NCBI GenBank assembly: GCA_035635555.1
Contig: DASQAT010000035.1
Span: 124,001-188,000 of the forward strand
DNA: 64,000 nucleotides
Direction: 5' to 3'
DNA from: Candidatus Dormiibacterota bacterium
Lineage (GTDB): Bacteria > Acidobacteriota > Polarisedimenticolia > Gp22-AA2
The position numbers and the translations under genes were made by a program. Under the pieces are notes generated by a model, which worked only from the letters and a program-made list of their open reading frames with translations, made no database searches and had not been told where the DNA came from. Shown in pieces: positions 44,201 through 52,550 of this stretch; position 1 is the first letter of the stretch; every line of letters starts with the position of its first letter.

Positions 44201-44353
44201 TGGTCGTTCGCCCACCAGCTGCCGAACACGGTCGAGGTCTGCAACGACGGAGGAGACGGCATCTGCAATCCGGGCGATCGCATCAGCCGGATCAACGATC
44301 CCTTCCACAAGGGCGGCACCGTCTCGCAGTTCTACATCTCCCGCGAGTTCTGA
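41285..44353 (+). CDS. Secreted peptidase-MA/TolB-propeller/outer-membrane barrel fusion
   Basis: A 1022-residue exported protein in three parts. Residues about 25-285 form a gluzincin-like domain with HELTH at 137-141 and GWIMEGLA at 163-170, whose Glu167 is a likely third zinc ligand. Residues about 290-600 contain repeated LTWSPEGDKVAFF/AWSPDGKRVAFEG blades of a TolB-type propeller. Residues about 640-1022 are a beta-barrel with GGLNQLRGYNYREFFG and end in ISREF, the BAM signal with terminal Phe. Overall it resembles surface-antigen (Omp85) barrels. The start is TTG 41285 after GGAG. It may process proteins at the outer membrane; substrate unknown. Confidence 0.75.
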   Translation: MKRLRVGACCALFAAALLSPGSVFPFGKNKIAYQNFDWHLYKSPHFDVYYYPEEESLLQEVVSDAESQYMRLSQILDHEIKFRIPLIYYKTHAEFEQTNVVLEFLPEFVGAFAEPIENRMVLPMDAPPDKKYSLIGHELTHVFEFSILYQESLSRAFRSNVPGWIMEGLASHLGHDEDNFDRMIIRDAVVNGLIPPIHRVQGVNFIIYRYGQAAFDFIEEKYGSEGIRNFLWEYRKSLLANNVAKPLKDAFGLEADEFDRQFKKFLQKKYLPALLDKKEAEDYGKEIAPKRKTDYEREYVTFSPALSPSGELIAALTTRYEDLDVVIISAKDGKVFRNLTKGFTNKFEYPVYGAFQGKKDLTWSPEGDKVAFFARRENERALLIYDAVRGNLDRMISIPGVDDELSPAWSPDGKRVAFEGNKGGQVDLFTYDLDSGEIKNVTQDEFYDGNPAWSPDGQQILYNRRINATEKIFMVDANDPSRKIQLTFGDSLDLQPSFSRDAKKVLYTSDSNGGIFNLCSLSLDNGEIRRYTDVVGGVFTPLELPDEDGKSSLAYTYYGGGLFRLFRMTPGEPEAIIRPADQAREPAEILPFQPPLRLTLDDVKKTKYATRRYHVESAPSVLVGVANDGTVLSNAQILLSDLLGDHRQFFDFQSVSTFSNFNYAYLNLKHRWNWAATATDFRDFYVVNSAAGQTFRTRQFSRFTGASFELSYPFNRYYRIGTSAGYYERSIDRPLGVNINTGFTEFAQLSEKFPLVSWSIDGDTTRFKEFGPYHGQRFQLRQDWAPTLNAGGDTSLFRSGPFVNSTLDYRLYRRATSRSLLALRLVGIVGNGRGYNVYSVGGLNQLRGYNYREFFGSRVSFMNLEFRFPLVDALAFPFGVIRDLRGFLFFDVASAWFGSGQLGGTGQTFFHSTLGSEVTDPTFSYFVQGPNTPGQGLLRRFDFWDSKNGKLGDGRAAYGFGWGFYLGPFEFTWSFAHQLPNTVEVCNDGGDGICNPGDRISRINDPFHKGGTVSQFYISREF

Positions 44354-44375
44354 GGCCGCGCGGCGGCGTACGCCC

Positions 44376-44759
44376 CTATTTCTTCGGGCAGTCGAGGACG
44401 TCGATCTCGACCAGCCGCACGGGCGTGGATCCGGTGTTCGTGATCGAATGCTTCTCCGGCCCGCGCCAGACGATGTCGCCGTTCTTCAGGGACATCGTCG
44501 AGACCTTGCCGGACGCGTCGCGGATCTCGAGGGTCCCTCCCTCGACGACCACCACCACGCGCGAGGTCTTGTGCTCGTGCTCCGGCGAGGATGTCCCGGC
44601 CGGATAGTAGTTCATCTGGGCGCGGACCCGCTCGTTCTGCAGCACCAGCTTCTGCGTGAAATCCGTGCTCCCGGCCAGCGCGACGCTGAGCCCGAGCGCG
44701 GCCAGCGCGAGGAGGGCCGGAGGAGCCAGGCGTTGCCATCTGGTGCGTGGCGGCATCAT
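44376..44759 (-). CDS. Cupin-fold protein with N-terminal membrane segment
   Basis: A 127-residue protein with a signal or anchor segment at residues 12-30 and a single cupin domain. SSPEHEHKTSRVVVVVEGGTLEI carries the two His of cupin motif 1, and GDIVWRGPEKHSITNTG carries the motif-2 His. It probably binds one metal ion; function cannot be assigned. It lies 48 bases downstream of ftsX on the same strand but is exported, so a link to division is not implied. Confidence 0.75.
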   Translation of the reverse strand: MMPPRTRWQRLAPPALLALAALGLSVALAGSTDFTQKLVLQNERVRAQMNYYPAGTSSPEHEHKTSRVVVVVEGGTLEIRDASGKVSTMSLKNGDIVWRGPEKHSITNTGSTPVRLVEIDVLDCPKK

Positions 44760-44807
44760 CGTCTCCTTGTCACACTTTCGGATGATCCAGACTTCTCGTG
44801 CACATCC

Positions 44808-45704
44808 TCACACGGTGCCGGCGCGGCGCAGCGACAGCAGGGCGGCGACGATGCCGAGCAGGGCGCCGCCGGCGGCCAGGGTCAGCGACGCGCCGGCTGG
44901 CAGAAAGCGGCCGGCGACGATCGACAGGAACGGGTTGGCCCGGAAGAACTCCGCGCGCTCGACGAGCCGGTGCGTGCACAGGAGCCCGGCGACCGCCAGG
45001 ACCCCGCCCGCGAATCCCTGCGCGGCCGCCGCCAGCATGAACGGACCGCGGATGAACCCGGCGGTGGCCCCGACCAGCTTCATGATCTCGATCTCCTCGC
45101 GCCGGGCCAGGACCGTCAGGCGCACGGTCGCTCCGACCGTGACCAGAGCGGCGAACGCCAGGAGGGCGCCGAGGCCGTACCCGCCCCGGCGCACCAGGGC
45201 GACGATCGCGGTCAGGCGCTCGGTCCAGTCGCGGTCGTAGCGCACCTCCTCGACACCCGGCGCCTTCTGATACGACTTGGAGATTCGGTCGAGCGCCTCG
45301 GGCTCGCGGTAGGCGTCGAGGATCTCCAGCTCGAACGAGGCCGGGAAGGGATTCCCCCCGACCCTCTGCGGCAGGTCGCGCAGCGTGGGGAAGTCGCGCT
45401 GGAACCTCGACCGGGCGTCGGCCTTCGTGATGAAGCGCACCGCGGCGATGGCGGGGTCCGAGGCGAACTCGGCCCGCAGCGTCCGCATCTGGTCGGGAGT
45501 GACCTCCTCGCGGAGATAGACCTGGACCTGCGTCTGGCGCCCGAGATCCTCGACGAAACGGTTCAGGTTGACGGCCAGCAGAAGGAACAGCCCCAGGACG
45601 TAGAGCGAGATGCCGATGGCGGCGGCGGACAGCAGGCTCAGCGTCGGATTGCGCCACAGGCCGTCCCAGGCCTCCCGCACGTGGTGCCGCAGAGCGCGCA
45701 ACAT
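44808..45704 (-). CDS. ftsX: Cell-division protein FtsX
   Basis: A 298-residue membrane protein with four transmembrane segments: one near the N-terminus (about 22-45), then three in the C-terminal half. A large extracytoplasmic domain (VQVYLREEVTPDQM to the second segment) carries the regulatory region. FtsX, with FtsE, controls cell-wall hydrolases at the septum from the inner membrane. Its start overlaps the ftsE stop by one base. Confidence 0.92.
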   Translation of the reverse strand: MLRALRHHVREAWDGLWRNPTLSLLSAAAIGISLYVLGLFLLLAVNLNRFVEDLGRQTQVQVYLREEVTPDQMRTLRAEFASDPAIAAVRFITKADARSRFQRDFPTLRDLPQRVGGNPFPASFELEILDAYREPEALDRISKSYQKAPGVEEVRYDRDWTERLTAIVALVRRGGYGLGALLAFAALVTVGATVRLTVLARREEIEIMKLVGATAGFIRGPFMLAAAAQGFAGGVLAVAGLLCTHRLVERAEFFRANPFLSIVAGRFLPAGASLTLAAGGALLGIVAALLSLRRAGTV

Positions 45705-46369
45705 CAGGCCGCCCCGGGAGCGGCCAGCCGGCCCTGGTCGAGAGAGATCACGCGGCGCCCCATGCGCCTGATCAGGTCACGGTCGTGGGTGGCGATGATC
45801 ACCGTGGTGCCGTGCGAGTTGATGTCACGGAACAGTCCCATGATCTCCCGCGCCAGGTCGGGGTCGAGGTTGCCGGTCGGCTCGTCCGCCAGAAGGATGA
45901 GGGGGCGGTTCACCAGCGCCCTGGCGATCGCCATGCGCTGCTGCTCCCCTCCCGACACCTGCTCGGGATAGTTGTGCAGCCGATGATTGAGACCGAGCAT
46001 CTCCAGAACCTGGAACGTCCGGCTGCGCTGCTCTTTGCGCGACAGGCCGATGACCTGGGTGGCGAAGGCGACGTTCTCGAACACCGTCTTGCGCGGCAGC
46101 AGCTTGAAATCCTGGAACACCACCCCGACCTGCCGGCGGAGGTACGGCACGCGCCGCGCCGGCATCGTGGCGACGTCCTGGTCGTTGACCACGACCTGGC
46201 CCGAGCTCGGGACCTCGTCGCGGAAGACCATTTTCAGGAAGGTGGTCTTGCCGGCCCCGCTCGGACCGGTGAGAAAAACGAACTCCCCCTTCTCGACGTG
46301 CACGCTGACGTCGGTGAGCGCCTGCGCCCCCTGCGCGTACCTCTTCGTGACGTGGAAGAACTGGATCAT
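45704..46369 (-). CDS. ftsE: Cell-division ATP-binding protein FtsE
   Basis: A 221-residue ABC ATPase. Walker A is GPSGAGKTTF, the signature is VSGGEQQRMAIARAL, and LLADEPTGNLD is Walker B with D-loop; the HDRDL motif follows. The start MIQFFHVTKRYAQGAQALTDV is FtsE-like. It energises FtsX. It lies 25 bases after the gatB stop and forms an operon gatB-ftsE-ftsX. Confidence 0.94.
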   Translation of the reverse strand: MIQFFHVTKRYAQGAQALTDVSVHVEKGEFVFLTGPSGAGKTTFLKMVFRDEVPSSGQVVVNDQDVATMPARRVPYLRRQVGVVFQDFKLLPRKTVFENVAFATQVIGLSRKEQRSRTFQVLEMLGLNHRLHNYPEQVSGGEQQRMAIARALVNRPLILLADEPTGNLDPDLAREIMGLFRDINSHGTTVIIATHDRDLIRRMGRRVISLDQGRLAAPGAA

Positions 46370-46394
46370 GCCGGGCGGCCCGGGGAGTGTGGCG

Positions 46395-47846
46395 TCAAGG
46401 CCTGTCCAGGCGCTCTTTCAGCAGGCGGTTCACGAGCGCGGGGTTCGCCTTGCCGCCGGTCGCCTTCAGCACCTGGCCCACGAAGAAGCCCAGAAGCGCG
46501 CTCTTGCCGGCCCTGTATTGCGCGTGCTGCGACTGGCTCCCGGCGATCACCTTTTCGATCGCCTCGCGGATGGCGTCCTCGTCGGTCACCTGGGACAGAC
46601 CCTGCTCGCGAACCACGTCGGCCGGGTCCCTGCCTGAATCGTAGACCGCCTCGAAGACCTCCTTGCCGATCTTCCCCGAGATCGACCCGTCCTTGACCAT
46701 GACGACGATCTTCGCGAGACGCTCCGGATCGAGCGGGATGTCCTTCGGGTCCCTGACGTCCAGCCTCCCCTCCTTGATTTTCCGGAGGACCTCCGTCTCG
46801 ATCCAGTTGGCGGCGGCCTGACCGTCCCCCGCGGCCGTCGCGGTCGCCTCGAAGTAGTCGGCGAGCGGACGGCTCGCGGTCAGGACCTGCGCGCTCTGCT
46901 CCTTGAGCCCCCATCTCTCGACGAGGCGCCGGCGACGCGCGGAGGGAAGCTCCGGGACCTGGCGGCGGACCGCCTCGATCCAGGACTCGTCGACCCGCAG
47001 CGGCTGAAGATCGGGCTCGGGGAAGTAGCGGTAGTCGTGCGCCTCCTCCTTGGAGCGCATCAGGGTGGTCCTGTCCTCCGCCGGTTCGTACAGGCGGGTC
47101 TCCTGCGTCACCGTGCCGCCGCGGGACAGGAGATCCGTCTGGCGGCGGATCTCGTACTCCAGCGCGTGCTGCACGAACTTGAACGAGTTCAGGTTCTTGA
47201 GCTCGGTCCTGGTGCCGAACGCCTTCTGTCCGCGCGGCCGCAGGGACACATTGGCGTCGCAGCGCAGCGACCCCTCTTCCATGTTGCCGTCGGTCACCCC
47301 GAGATAGACCAGGATGGTTCGAAGCGTCGAGTAGTAGGCGTGCGCTTCCTCGGGCGAACGCATGTCCGGCTCGCTGACGATCTCGATCAACGGCACTCCG
47401 GAGCGGTTGAAATCGACGCGCGACGTGCTTCCGGAATCGGGAAACCCCTCGTGCAGGAGTTTTCCGGCGTCCTCTTCCATGTGGACGCGCGTGATGCCGA
47501 CGCTCCGGGTCGTCCCGCCCGTTTCGATATCGAGACGCCCCCCGACCGCCAGCGGGCGGTCGTACATCGAGATCTGATACCCCTTCGGCAGATCGGGATA
47601 GAAGTAATTCTTGCGTGCGAAGATCGACACCGGCTCGACCCGACAGCCGAGGGCGAGCGCGGCGCGCAGGGCGAACTCGACGGCGCGGCGGTTCAGGACC
47701 GGGAGCGTACCCGGCATGCCGAGGCAGACCGGACAGACGTTGGTGTTGGCGGGGGCGCCGAAGCGCGTGGAGCAGCCGCAGAAAATCTTCGAGTCGGTCA
47801 GGAGCTGGCAGTGGACTTCGAGCCCGATGACCGGTTCGTATTCCAT
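46395..47846 (-). CDS. gatB: Aspartyl/glutamyl-tRNA amidotransferase subunit B
   Basis: A 483-residue GatB of normal length. The N-terminal EPVIGLEVHCQLLTDSKIFC contains the conserved EVH, and CPVCLGMPGTLPVLNR carries the zinc cysteines with an upstream CGCS. YNRSGVPLIEI-type and GTRTELKNLNSF motifs follow, with the YqeY-like tail at about 390-483. It amidates misacylated Glu-tRNA(Gln) or Asp-tRNA(Asn) with GatA and GatC, which are not in the window. It is divergent from gpsA. Confidence 0.95.
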   Translation of the reverse strand: MEYEPVIGLEVHCQLLTDSKIFCGCSTRFGAPANTNVCPVCLGMPGTLPVLNRRAVEFALRAALALGCRVEPVSIFARKNYFYPDLPKGYQISMYDRPLAVGGRLDIETGGTTRSVGITRVHMEEDAGKLLHEGFPDSGSTSRVDFNRSGVPLIEIVSEPDMRSPEEAHAYYSTLRTILVYLGVTDGNMEEGSLRCDANVSLRPRGQKAFGTRTELKNLNSFKFVQHALEYEIRRQTDLLSRGGTVTQETRLYEPAEDRTTLMRSKEEAHDYRYFPEPDLQPLRVDESWIEAVRRQVPELPSARRRRLVERWGLKEQSAQVLTASRPLADYFEATATAAGDGQAAANWIETEVLRKIKEGRLDVRDPKDIPLDPERLAKIVVMVKDGSISGKIGKEVFEAVYDSGRDPADVVREQGLSQVTDEDAIREAIEKVIAGSQSQHAQYRAGKSALLGFFVGQVLKATGGKANPALVNRLLKERLDRP

Positions 47847-47982
47847 GCCGCTCCCCGACGCGGGTCTCGGGCGCCCCGCCGCGATCCGCGCGCCCGGGTG
47901 CGCGTCGCCGGCGGATTATAGCATCGGGCCTGTGCTAGAGTACGCGCCGGTCGCGGGCTCCTTTCGCACGGAGGCGGGTGTC

Positions 47983-48999
47983 GTGGGCGTGAGAGTCGCG
48001 GTCCTGGGCGCCGGGAACCTCGGGACCACCCTCGGCATCGTCCTCGCCGGCGGCGTGCCGGGAATCCGGGCCGGCAAGAGCCGCGACGTCGTGCTGTGGA
48101 CGATCGAGCCGGACGTCGCGAGCGAGATCCGCGACCATCAACTCAACACCAAGTACCTGCCGGGCGTGCAGCTGCCGCGCGGACTCGCGGTCACAGGCGA
48201 ACTTCCCGAGGCCGTGGCCGGGGCCGCGATCATCCTCGTCACCGTCCCGTCCAAGGTCGTGAGGGAGGTCGCGCGCCTGCTCGGACAGGCGCTGCGGCCG
48301 GGGGACGCCGCACCCTTCATCGTGAATGCCTCCAAGGGCCTCGAGACCGGGACCTATCTCCGCATGACGGAGGTCCTCGCTTCCGAGCTTCAGCCATCCC
48401 AGGGCGAACGCGTGCTCGCGATGTCCGGTCCTTCGATCGCGCACGAGCTGAGTCGCGGCACGCCGACCGCTGTGGCGCTCGCCAGTCGCGACCCGCGCCT
48501 GGCGCGCTCCGTCCGCCGCGACATGCAGACTCCGGTCCTGCGTTTCCAGGTCAGCCGCGACGTGGCCGGCGTCGAGCTGGCCGGCGTCCTGAAGAACGCC
48601 TACGCGCTCGCCTTCGGCCTGTGCGACGGGCTCGGCCTCGGTCTCAACACCAAGGCGGCGCTTCTGACACGTGCCCTGCCCGAGCTCGCGCGCCTGGGCG
48701 TGGCCCTCGGCGGCCGGCGCGCCACCTTCTTCGGTCTCGCCGGCCTGGGCGACCTGGTCGGGACCGGCCTGAGCGACCACAGCCGCAACCGCCGCATGGG
48801 AGAAGAGCTGGCCCGCCGACGCCCCGCCGAGGAGGCGCTCGCTTCCATCCCCGGCGTGGTCGAAGGGATCGGGTCGGTCCGCCTGGCGCGCGAGCTGGCC
48901 GCCCGGCACCGCCTGCGCCTGCCGCTCCTCGAGGGCATCGCCGCGGCCGTCGAGCGGACGATCGATCCCCTGAAGATGATCGAGCGGATGATCGGCTAG
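47983..48999 (+). CDS. gpsA: NAD(P)-dependent glycerol-3-phosphate dehydrogenase
   Basis: A 338-residue enzyme reducing dihydroxyacetone phosphate for phospholipid synthesis. VAVLGAGNLGTTLG is the dinucleotide-binding loop, NASKGLE is a GpsA signature, LKNAYALAFGLCDGLGLG holds the catalytic Lys, and the GLAGLGDLVGT motif with SRNRRMGEEL follows. GTG 47983 follows GGAGGCGG; GTG 47989 is also possible. The frame runs open upstream into gatB's promoter region. Confidence 0.93.
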   Translation: MGVRVAVLGAGNLGTTLGIVLAGGVPGIRAGKSRDVVLWTIEPDVASEIRDHQLNTKYLPGVQLPRGLAVTGELPEAVAGAAIILVTVPSKVVREVARLLGQALRPGDAAPFIVNASKGLETGTYLRMTEVLASELQPSQGERVLAMSGPSIAHELSRGTPTAVALASRDPRLARSVRRDMQTPVLRFQVSRDVAGVELAGVLKNAYALAFGLCDGLGLGLNTKAALLTRALPELARLGVALGGRRATFFGLAGLGDLVGTGLSDHSRNRRMGEELARRRPAEEALASIPGVVEGIGSVRLARELAARHRLRLPLLEGIAAAVERTIDPLKMIERMIG

Positions 49000-49035
49000 G
49001 GCCACCGGATCCTCGTCGCCCGCCTTTCCCAGTGC

Positions 49036-49041
49036 TAGAAT
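49036..49041 (+). promoter_or_regulatory. Extended -10 of M1 peptidase gene
   Basis: TAGAAT (49036-49041) preceded by TGC makes an extended -10; the -35 is poor. It overlaps an ATG at 49040, so that ATG is not transcribed and the start at 49109 is supported. Confidence 0.4.
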
Positions 49042-49108
49042 GAGCGTCATTCGACCTAATGGCTCCGCTTTCCAGCGTCCACTCGATCGCTGCTTCATGG
49101 AGGTTGAG

Positions 49109-51601
49109 ATGCAGGCCTCGGCTGGGTTGCTTCTCCGGCGTCGTGTCCTCATCCTGGCCCTCGGGCTGATTGTGCTCGGGGCGCCGGGTCTCTCGTCCCG
49201 TGGAGGCTCGCCCGCCGCGCAGACGGCTCCGCAGGCAACCGCGAGCCCGGCATCCCCCGCGCCCGCCCCGGCGCCGGGCGGGTTCGATTTCGCCGGCAAC
49301 CGCGAAGAGGTCTTCAAGGCCTTCTACGCGACCGGCCTCGACCTCTCGGCCGCCTATACGGTCACGAACCTGGCCATCAAGAAGGACAACATGACGTTGC
49401 TGTTGAAGCAGGGCACGGTCTTCCTGATGAAGCCGATCGGCGGAGAGGTCACCGGCGGGGCCTTCGTCGGAGACGGGGAGGCATCCATGACTCCTCCGAG
49501 CCGAGCGCAGCGTTTCATGCTCAACAAGAATTCGGGAGCCGAGACGCTCAAAGAGCCATTCACGGAGGCCGTCTTCCGCTTCAGCGACGGGACCGACAAG
49601 ACGATACGCGTATCGGGAAAATCGGGCACAGGGACCGGGGCTGTTGCTGATCGGTCTTCGAAGATCTTTGCGGAGCGCAACTCATGGCTCGATGGAACCC
49701 GTTCGCTGCAGCTGGAGATGCAATATCTCGAAAATCGAATCTCCGGCTTGCGCAACCGCGATTTCTTCGTGGCGGATTTCCATACCCTCAAGCACGACTG
49801 GGTGACGTACTCCTACAACCCCGCACACCTGAAAGAAAACGTCCTGACGAGCAGCGAGACCATGGGCGCCAAGGGACGCCGGTACCTCGTCCCATGGTGC
49901 CAGTGGCACAAAATGTCGGACTATGAGCCAACGGGACACTATGTCCTGTTTCCTGATCATGATGGTTCCTGGTTGATACGCATTCCGCACCACGACCTGA
50001 CACTCAACCTTCCGAACACGAAAGAGGTCCAGTGGGAGATTCGAATGCAGGTCGAGCCGCTGTTCGATAACCTCAAGGCGGTCGCGTTCGATCTCGACAA
50101 TAACGCCGACTCTCAAAGTCACTGGTACGAAGACATGCGACCCGTGAGCGTGACCTCGGTCTCTGACGAATCCGGCCAGCCGCTCACGTTCATGCACATG
50201 AAGGACCAGATGCTGGTGATCCTGCCCCCGGGCGCGAAAACGGGCGTCCCGATCGCGCTGACGGTCCACGGCAAGGCCCAGGTCATCTACCAGCTCACCG
50301 CGGAATCGTATGGCCTCCTGGAGAATGACTGGTATCCCAAATACGGAAACCAAGGTGGACGCGGCTCGTTCGACTGGACAATCCGAGTTCCAAAGCCCTT
50401 CTTGATTACCGGCTCGGGCAAGGTCGTCCGGGAATTTGAGGAAAACGGCCAGAACGGTCTGGAGACCCGCTGCGACGCATCCGTTGAGTTTCCCTGGGTC
50501 ATATTCGGGCGCTTCCAGAAGGCCACGTCGGACTATGTGAGCGAGGAGACCAAGAAGACCTGGCCCCTGACGATTCATTCCTTCCCGACGATGACCGTCT
50601 CCATCACGGACCCCGAGCTCCTGGATCTGTTGGACGCGCCCGCCCCGTTTACCGTAGACCTCGCTGCGCCCACAGACAAGGTCAAGAGTTTCTTCAATGA
50701 GTGGAAGGAGGTCCTCAAACTCTACGAAAAGATCTATGGACCCTATCCGTACGATGAATTGCACATCGCCCAAATGGCTCCACAGCTTGGTTTCGGTCAA
50801 TCGCCGCAAGGATTCGTTCAATTAACGGGGGCGGCTTTTCTCTCGCAGGCCACATTGACAAGCGATTTCGTCCATGGGTTCGTGGCTCACGAATTCGCCC
50901 ATCAATGGTGGGGGCATCAGGTTGACGGCGCGACGGGGGACGACGAGTGGATGAGCGAGTCCTTCGCCGAATACGCATCGGGCATATTCGTGAAGGAGTA
51001 CCAGGGCCCAAAGCGGTTCCAACGAACTCTGGAGGAGTGGAAGAAGTCGGCGAGACTGGGCGACCCCCAGGGACCCATCTCGACCGCCAACATGCAGTCC
51101 GGTCCGAACGGTGCAGACTATCGGACGTATCTACTGTACAGCAAAGGTCCGTACGTACTGCACATGCTGCGGGTCCAGCTCGACGATGAAATGTACGCCA
51201 AGGTGATGCGCAGCATCCAGGAGACCTACAGGAATCAGAATATCTCGACGGAGATGCTCCTGCGGGAGGTCAACAGAGTCTCGGGCTCGAATTACACTTA
51301 CTTTTTCGACCAATGGTTCTGGGACGTCGGCATTCCGAAATTTCGTTATTCCTGGCGCTCCGAAAAGCAGCCGGACGGCAAGTTCCTTATCACGGTCCAC
51401 GTCGCCCAGGAAGACAAGAATCATCTGAAGCGAGTTCTGATGCCGATCCACATTCACGCTAAGGGCACAGACATCCCTCCCCAATATAAGGGCGTGGTCC
51501 AGGCCGAGCAGGACATCAAGCTCATGTCTCCGGTTGAGCCGAAGGATGTGACGCTCGACGACGATCACACGCTGCTGGCCGATATCTCCAAGGCGAGCTG
51601 A
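49109..51601 (+). CDS. M1-family zinc metallopeptidase, exported
   Basis: An 830-residue exported protein with a signal peptide (about 1-36). VAHEFAHQWWGHQ with a Glu 18 residues later (SESFAEYAS) is the gluzincin zinc site of family M1 aminopeptidases. The exopeptidase motif GAMEN is not found; the corresponding stretch reads GFGQSPQGFVQLTG. So substrate end recognition may differ. About 450 residues of beta-rich N-terminal sequence precede the catalytic domain. ATG 49109 follows GGAGG six bases upstream. From about 49,500 on, the gene is visibly less GC-rich than its neighbours. Confidence 0.8.
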   Translation: MQASAGLLLRRRVLILALGLIVLGAPGLSSRGGSPAAQTAPQATASPASPAPAPAPGGFDFAGNREEVFKAFYATGLDLSAAYTVTNLAIKKDNMTLLLKQGTVFLMKPIGGEVTGGAFVGDGEASMTPPSRAQRFMLNKNSGAETLKEPFTEAVFRFSDGTDKTIRVSGKSGTGTGAVADRSSKIFAERNSWLDGTRSLQLEMQYLENRISGLRNRDFFVADFHTLKHDWVTYSYNPAHLKENVLTSSETMGAKGRRYLVPWCQWHKMSDYEPTGHYVLFPDHDGSWLIRIPHHDLTLNLPNTKEVQWEIRMQVEPLFDNLKAVAFDLDNNADSQSHWYEDMRPVSVTSVSDESGQPLTFMHMKDQMLVILPPGAKTGVPIALTVHGKAQVIYQLTAESYGLLENDWYPKYGNQGGRGSFDWTIRVPKPFLITGSGKVVREFEENGQNGLETRCDASVEFPWVIFGRFQKATSDYVSEETKKTWPLTIHSFPTMTVSITDPELLDLLDAPAPFTVDLAAPTDKVKSFFNEWKEVLKLYEKIYGPYPYDELHIAQMAPQLGFGQSPQGFVQLTGAAFLSQATLTSDFVHGFVAHEFAHQWWGHQVDGATGDDEWMSESFAEYASGIFVKEYQGPKRFQRTLEEWKKSARLGDPQGPISTANMQSGPNGADYRTYLLYSKGPYVLHMLRVQLDDEMYAKVMRSIQETYRNQNISTEMLLREVNRVSGSNYTYFFDQWFWDVGIPKFRYSWRSEKQPDGKFLITVHVAQEDKNHLKRVLMPIHIHAKGTDIPPQYKGVVQAEQDIKLMSPVEPKDVTLDDDHTLLADISKAS

Positions 51602-51607
51602 ACCCGC

Positions 51608-52534
51608 GTGACCTGGGGCTCGGTCGCCCTGCAGAGCGTCCGCCTGATCCTGGTGGTCTCCGGGGTCGTCGTTGCGGGCGTCCTGGCGCTCAAGATCGCC
51701 GCCCTGCTCCTCGAGCCGCGTCTCGCATTCCATCCGCCGCGAGGATACGCCGCCACTCCCGGTGCGCTCGGCCTGCCGTTCGAGGACGTCCTCATGCTGA
51801 CCGAGGACGGTGTCAACATCCACGGCTGGTTCATTCCGGCAACGGAGCAGCCGGCCCGGCGGGACGATTCCCGGACGCCGACTCGCCCGCCGCTGACGCT
51901 CCTGCTCTTTCATGGCAACGCCGAGAACATCGGCGGCTTTCTCGACCTCGCGCTCCTGGCCCGGCCCGCGGGATACAACCTGATGCTCGTCGACTACCGG
52001 GGGTACGGCGAGAGCGCGGGCCAGCCGTCGGAGAGCGGTCTGTACAGCGACGGCCGCGCCGCGCTCGCGTACCTGCGATCGCGGCGGGACGTCGACGCGG
52101 GGCGGATCGTCGTGTGGGGACGTTCGATCGGGTCGGCGGTTGCGGTCGAAGTGGCGGCGGCCGACGCGGGGGCGGATCGTGGCCGGGCCATCGATGCCCC
52201 ACCGCCGGCGGGCATCATCCTCGAGTCGCCTTTCACCTCTGCTGCCGATCTTCTTCGCGACGGCGGCCACACCGTCCTGCTGGTCCTGTCGCGGTTCGGG
52301 ACGTACCGGTTCGACTCGGCGTCTCGGATCGGGCGGGTCAAATCTCCGGTCCTGGTCATCCACGGGACGGCGGATGACATCGCTCCGTTTCACCTCGGCC
52401 GCCGGCTGTTCGAGCTGGCGCCCGGGAGGAAGGAGCTCGTCGCGATCGAGGGAGGCGGGCACAACGACCTGTGGGCCCTGCACGAAGACGAGGTGTGGGG
52501 CGCCGCCCGGCGTTTTCTTGAGTCTCTCGAGTGA
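51608..52534 (+). CDS. Alpha/beta hydrolase, BEM46/ABHD13-like
   Basis: A 308-residue protein with an N-terminal membrane anchor (about 10-33). LLFHGNAENIGGF is the oxyanion stretch, WGRSIGSAVAVEVA the nucleophile elbow with Ser, GTADDIAPF holds the Asp and GGGHNDLW the His. The order and spacing match BEM46/ABHD13-type serine hydrolases, whose substrates are unknown or lipid-like. Start is GTG 51608, seven bases after the M1 peptidase stop, so they may be co-transcribed. Shine-Dalgarno is weak. Confidence 0.82.
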   Translation: MTWGSVALQSVRLILVVSGVVVAGVLALKIAALLLEPRLAFHPPRGYAATPGALGLPFEDVLMLTEDGVNIHGWFIPATEQPARRDDSRTPTRPPLTLLLFHGNAENIGGFLDLALLARPAGYNLMLVDYRGYGESAGQPSESGLYSDGRAALAYLRSRRDVDAGRIVVWGRSIGSAVAVEVAAADAGADRGRAIDAPPPAGIILESPFTSAADLLRDGGHTVLLVLSRFGTYRFDSASRIGRVKSPVLVIHGTADDIAPFHLGRRLFELAPGRKELVAIEGGGHNDLWALHEDEVWGAARRFLESLE

Positions 52535-52550
52535 CGGGCTGCGAAGTCTT

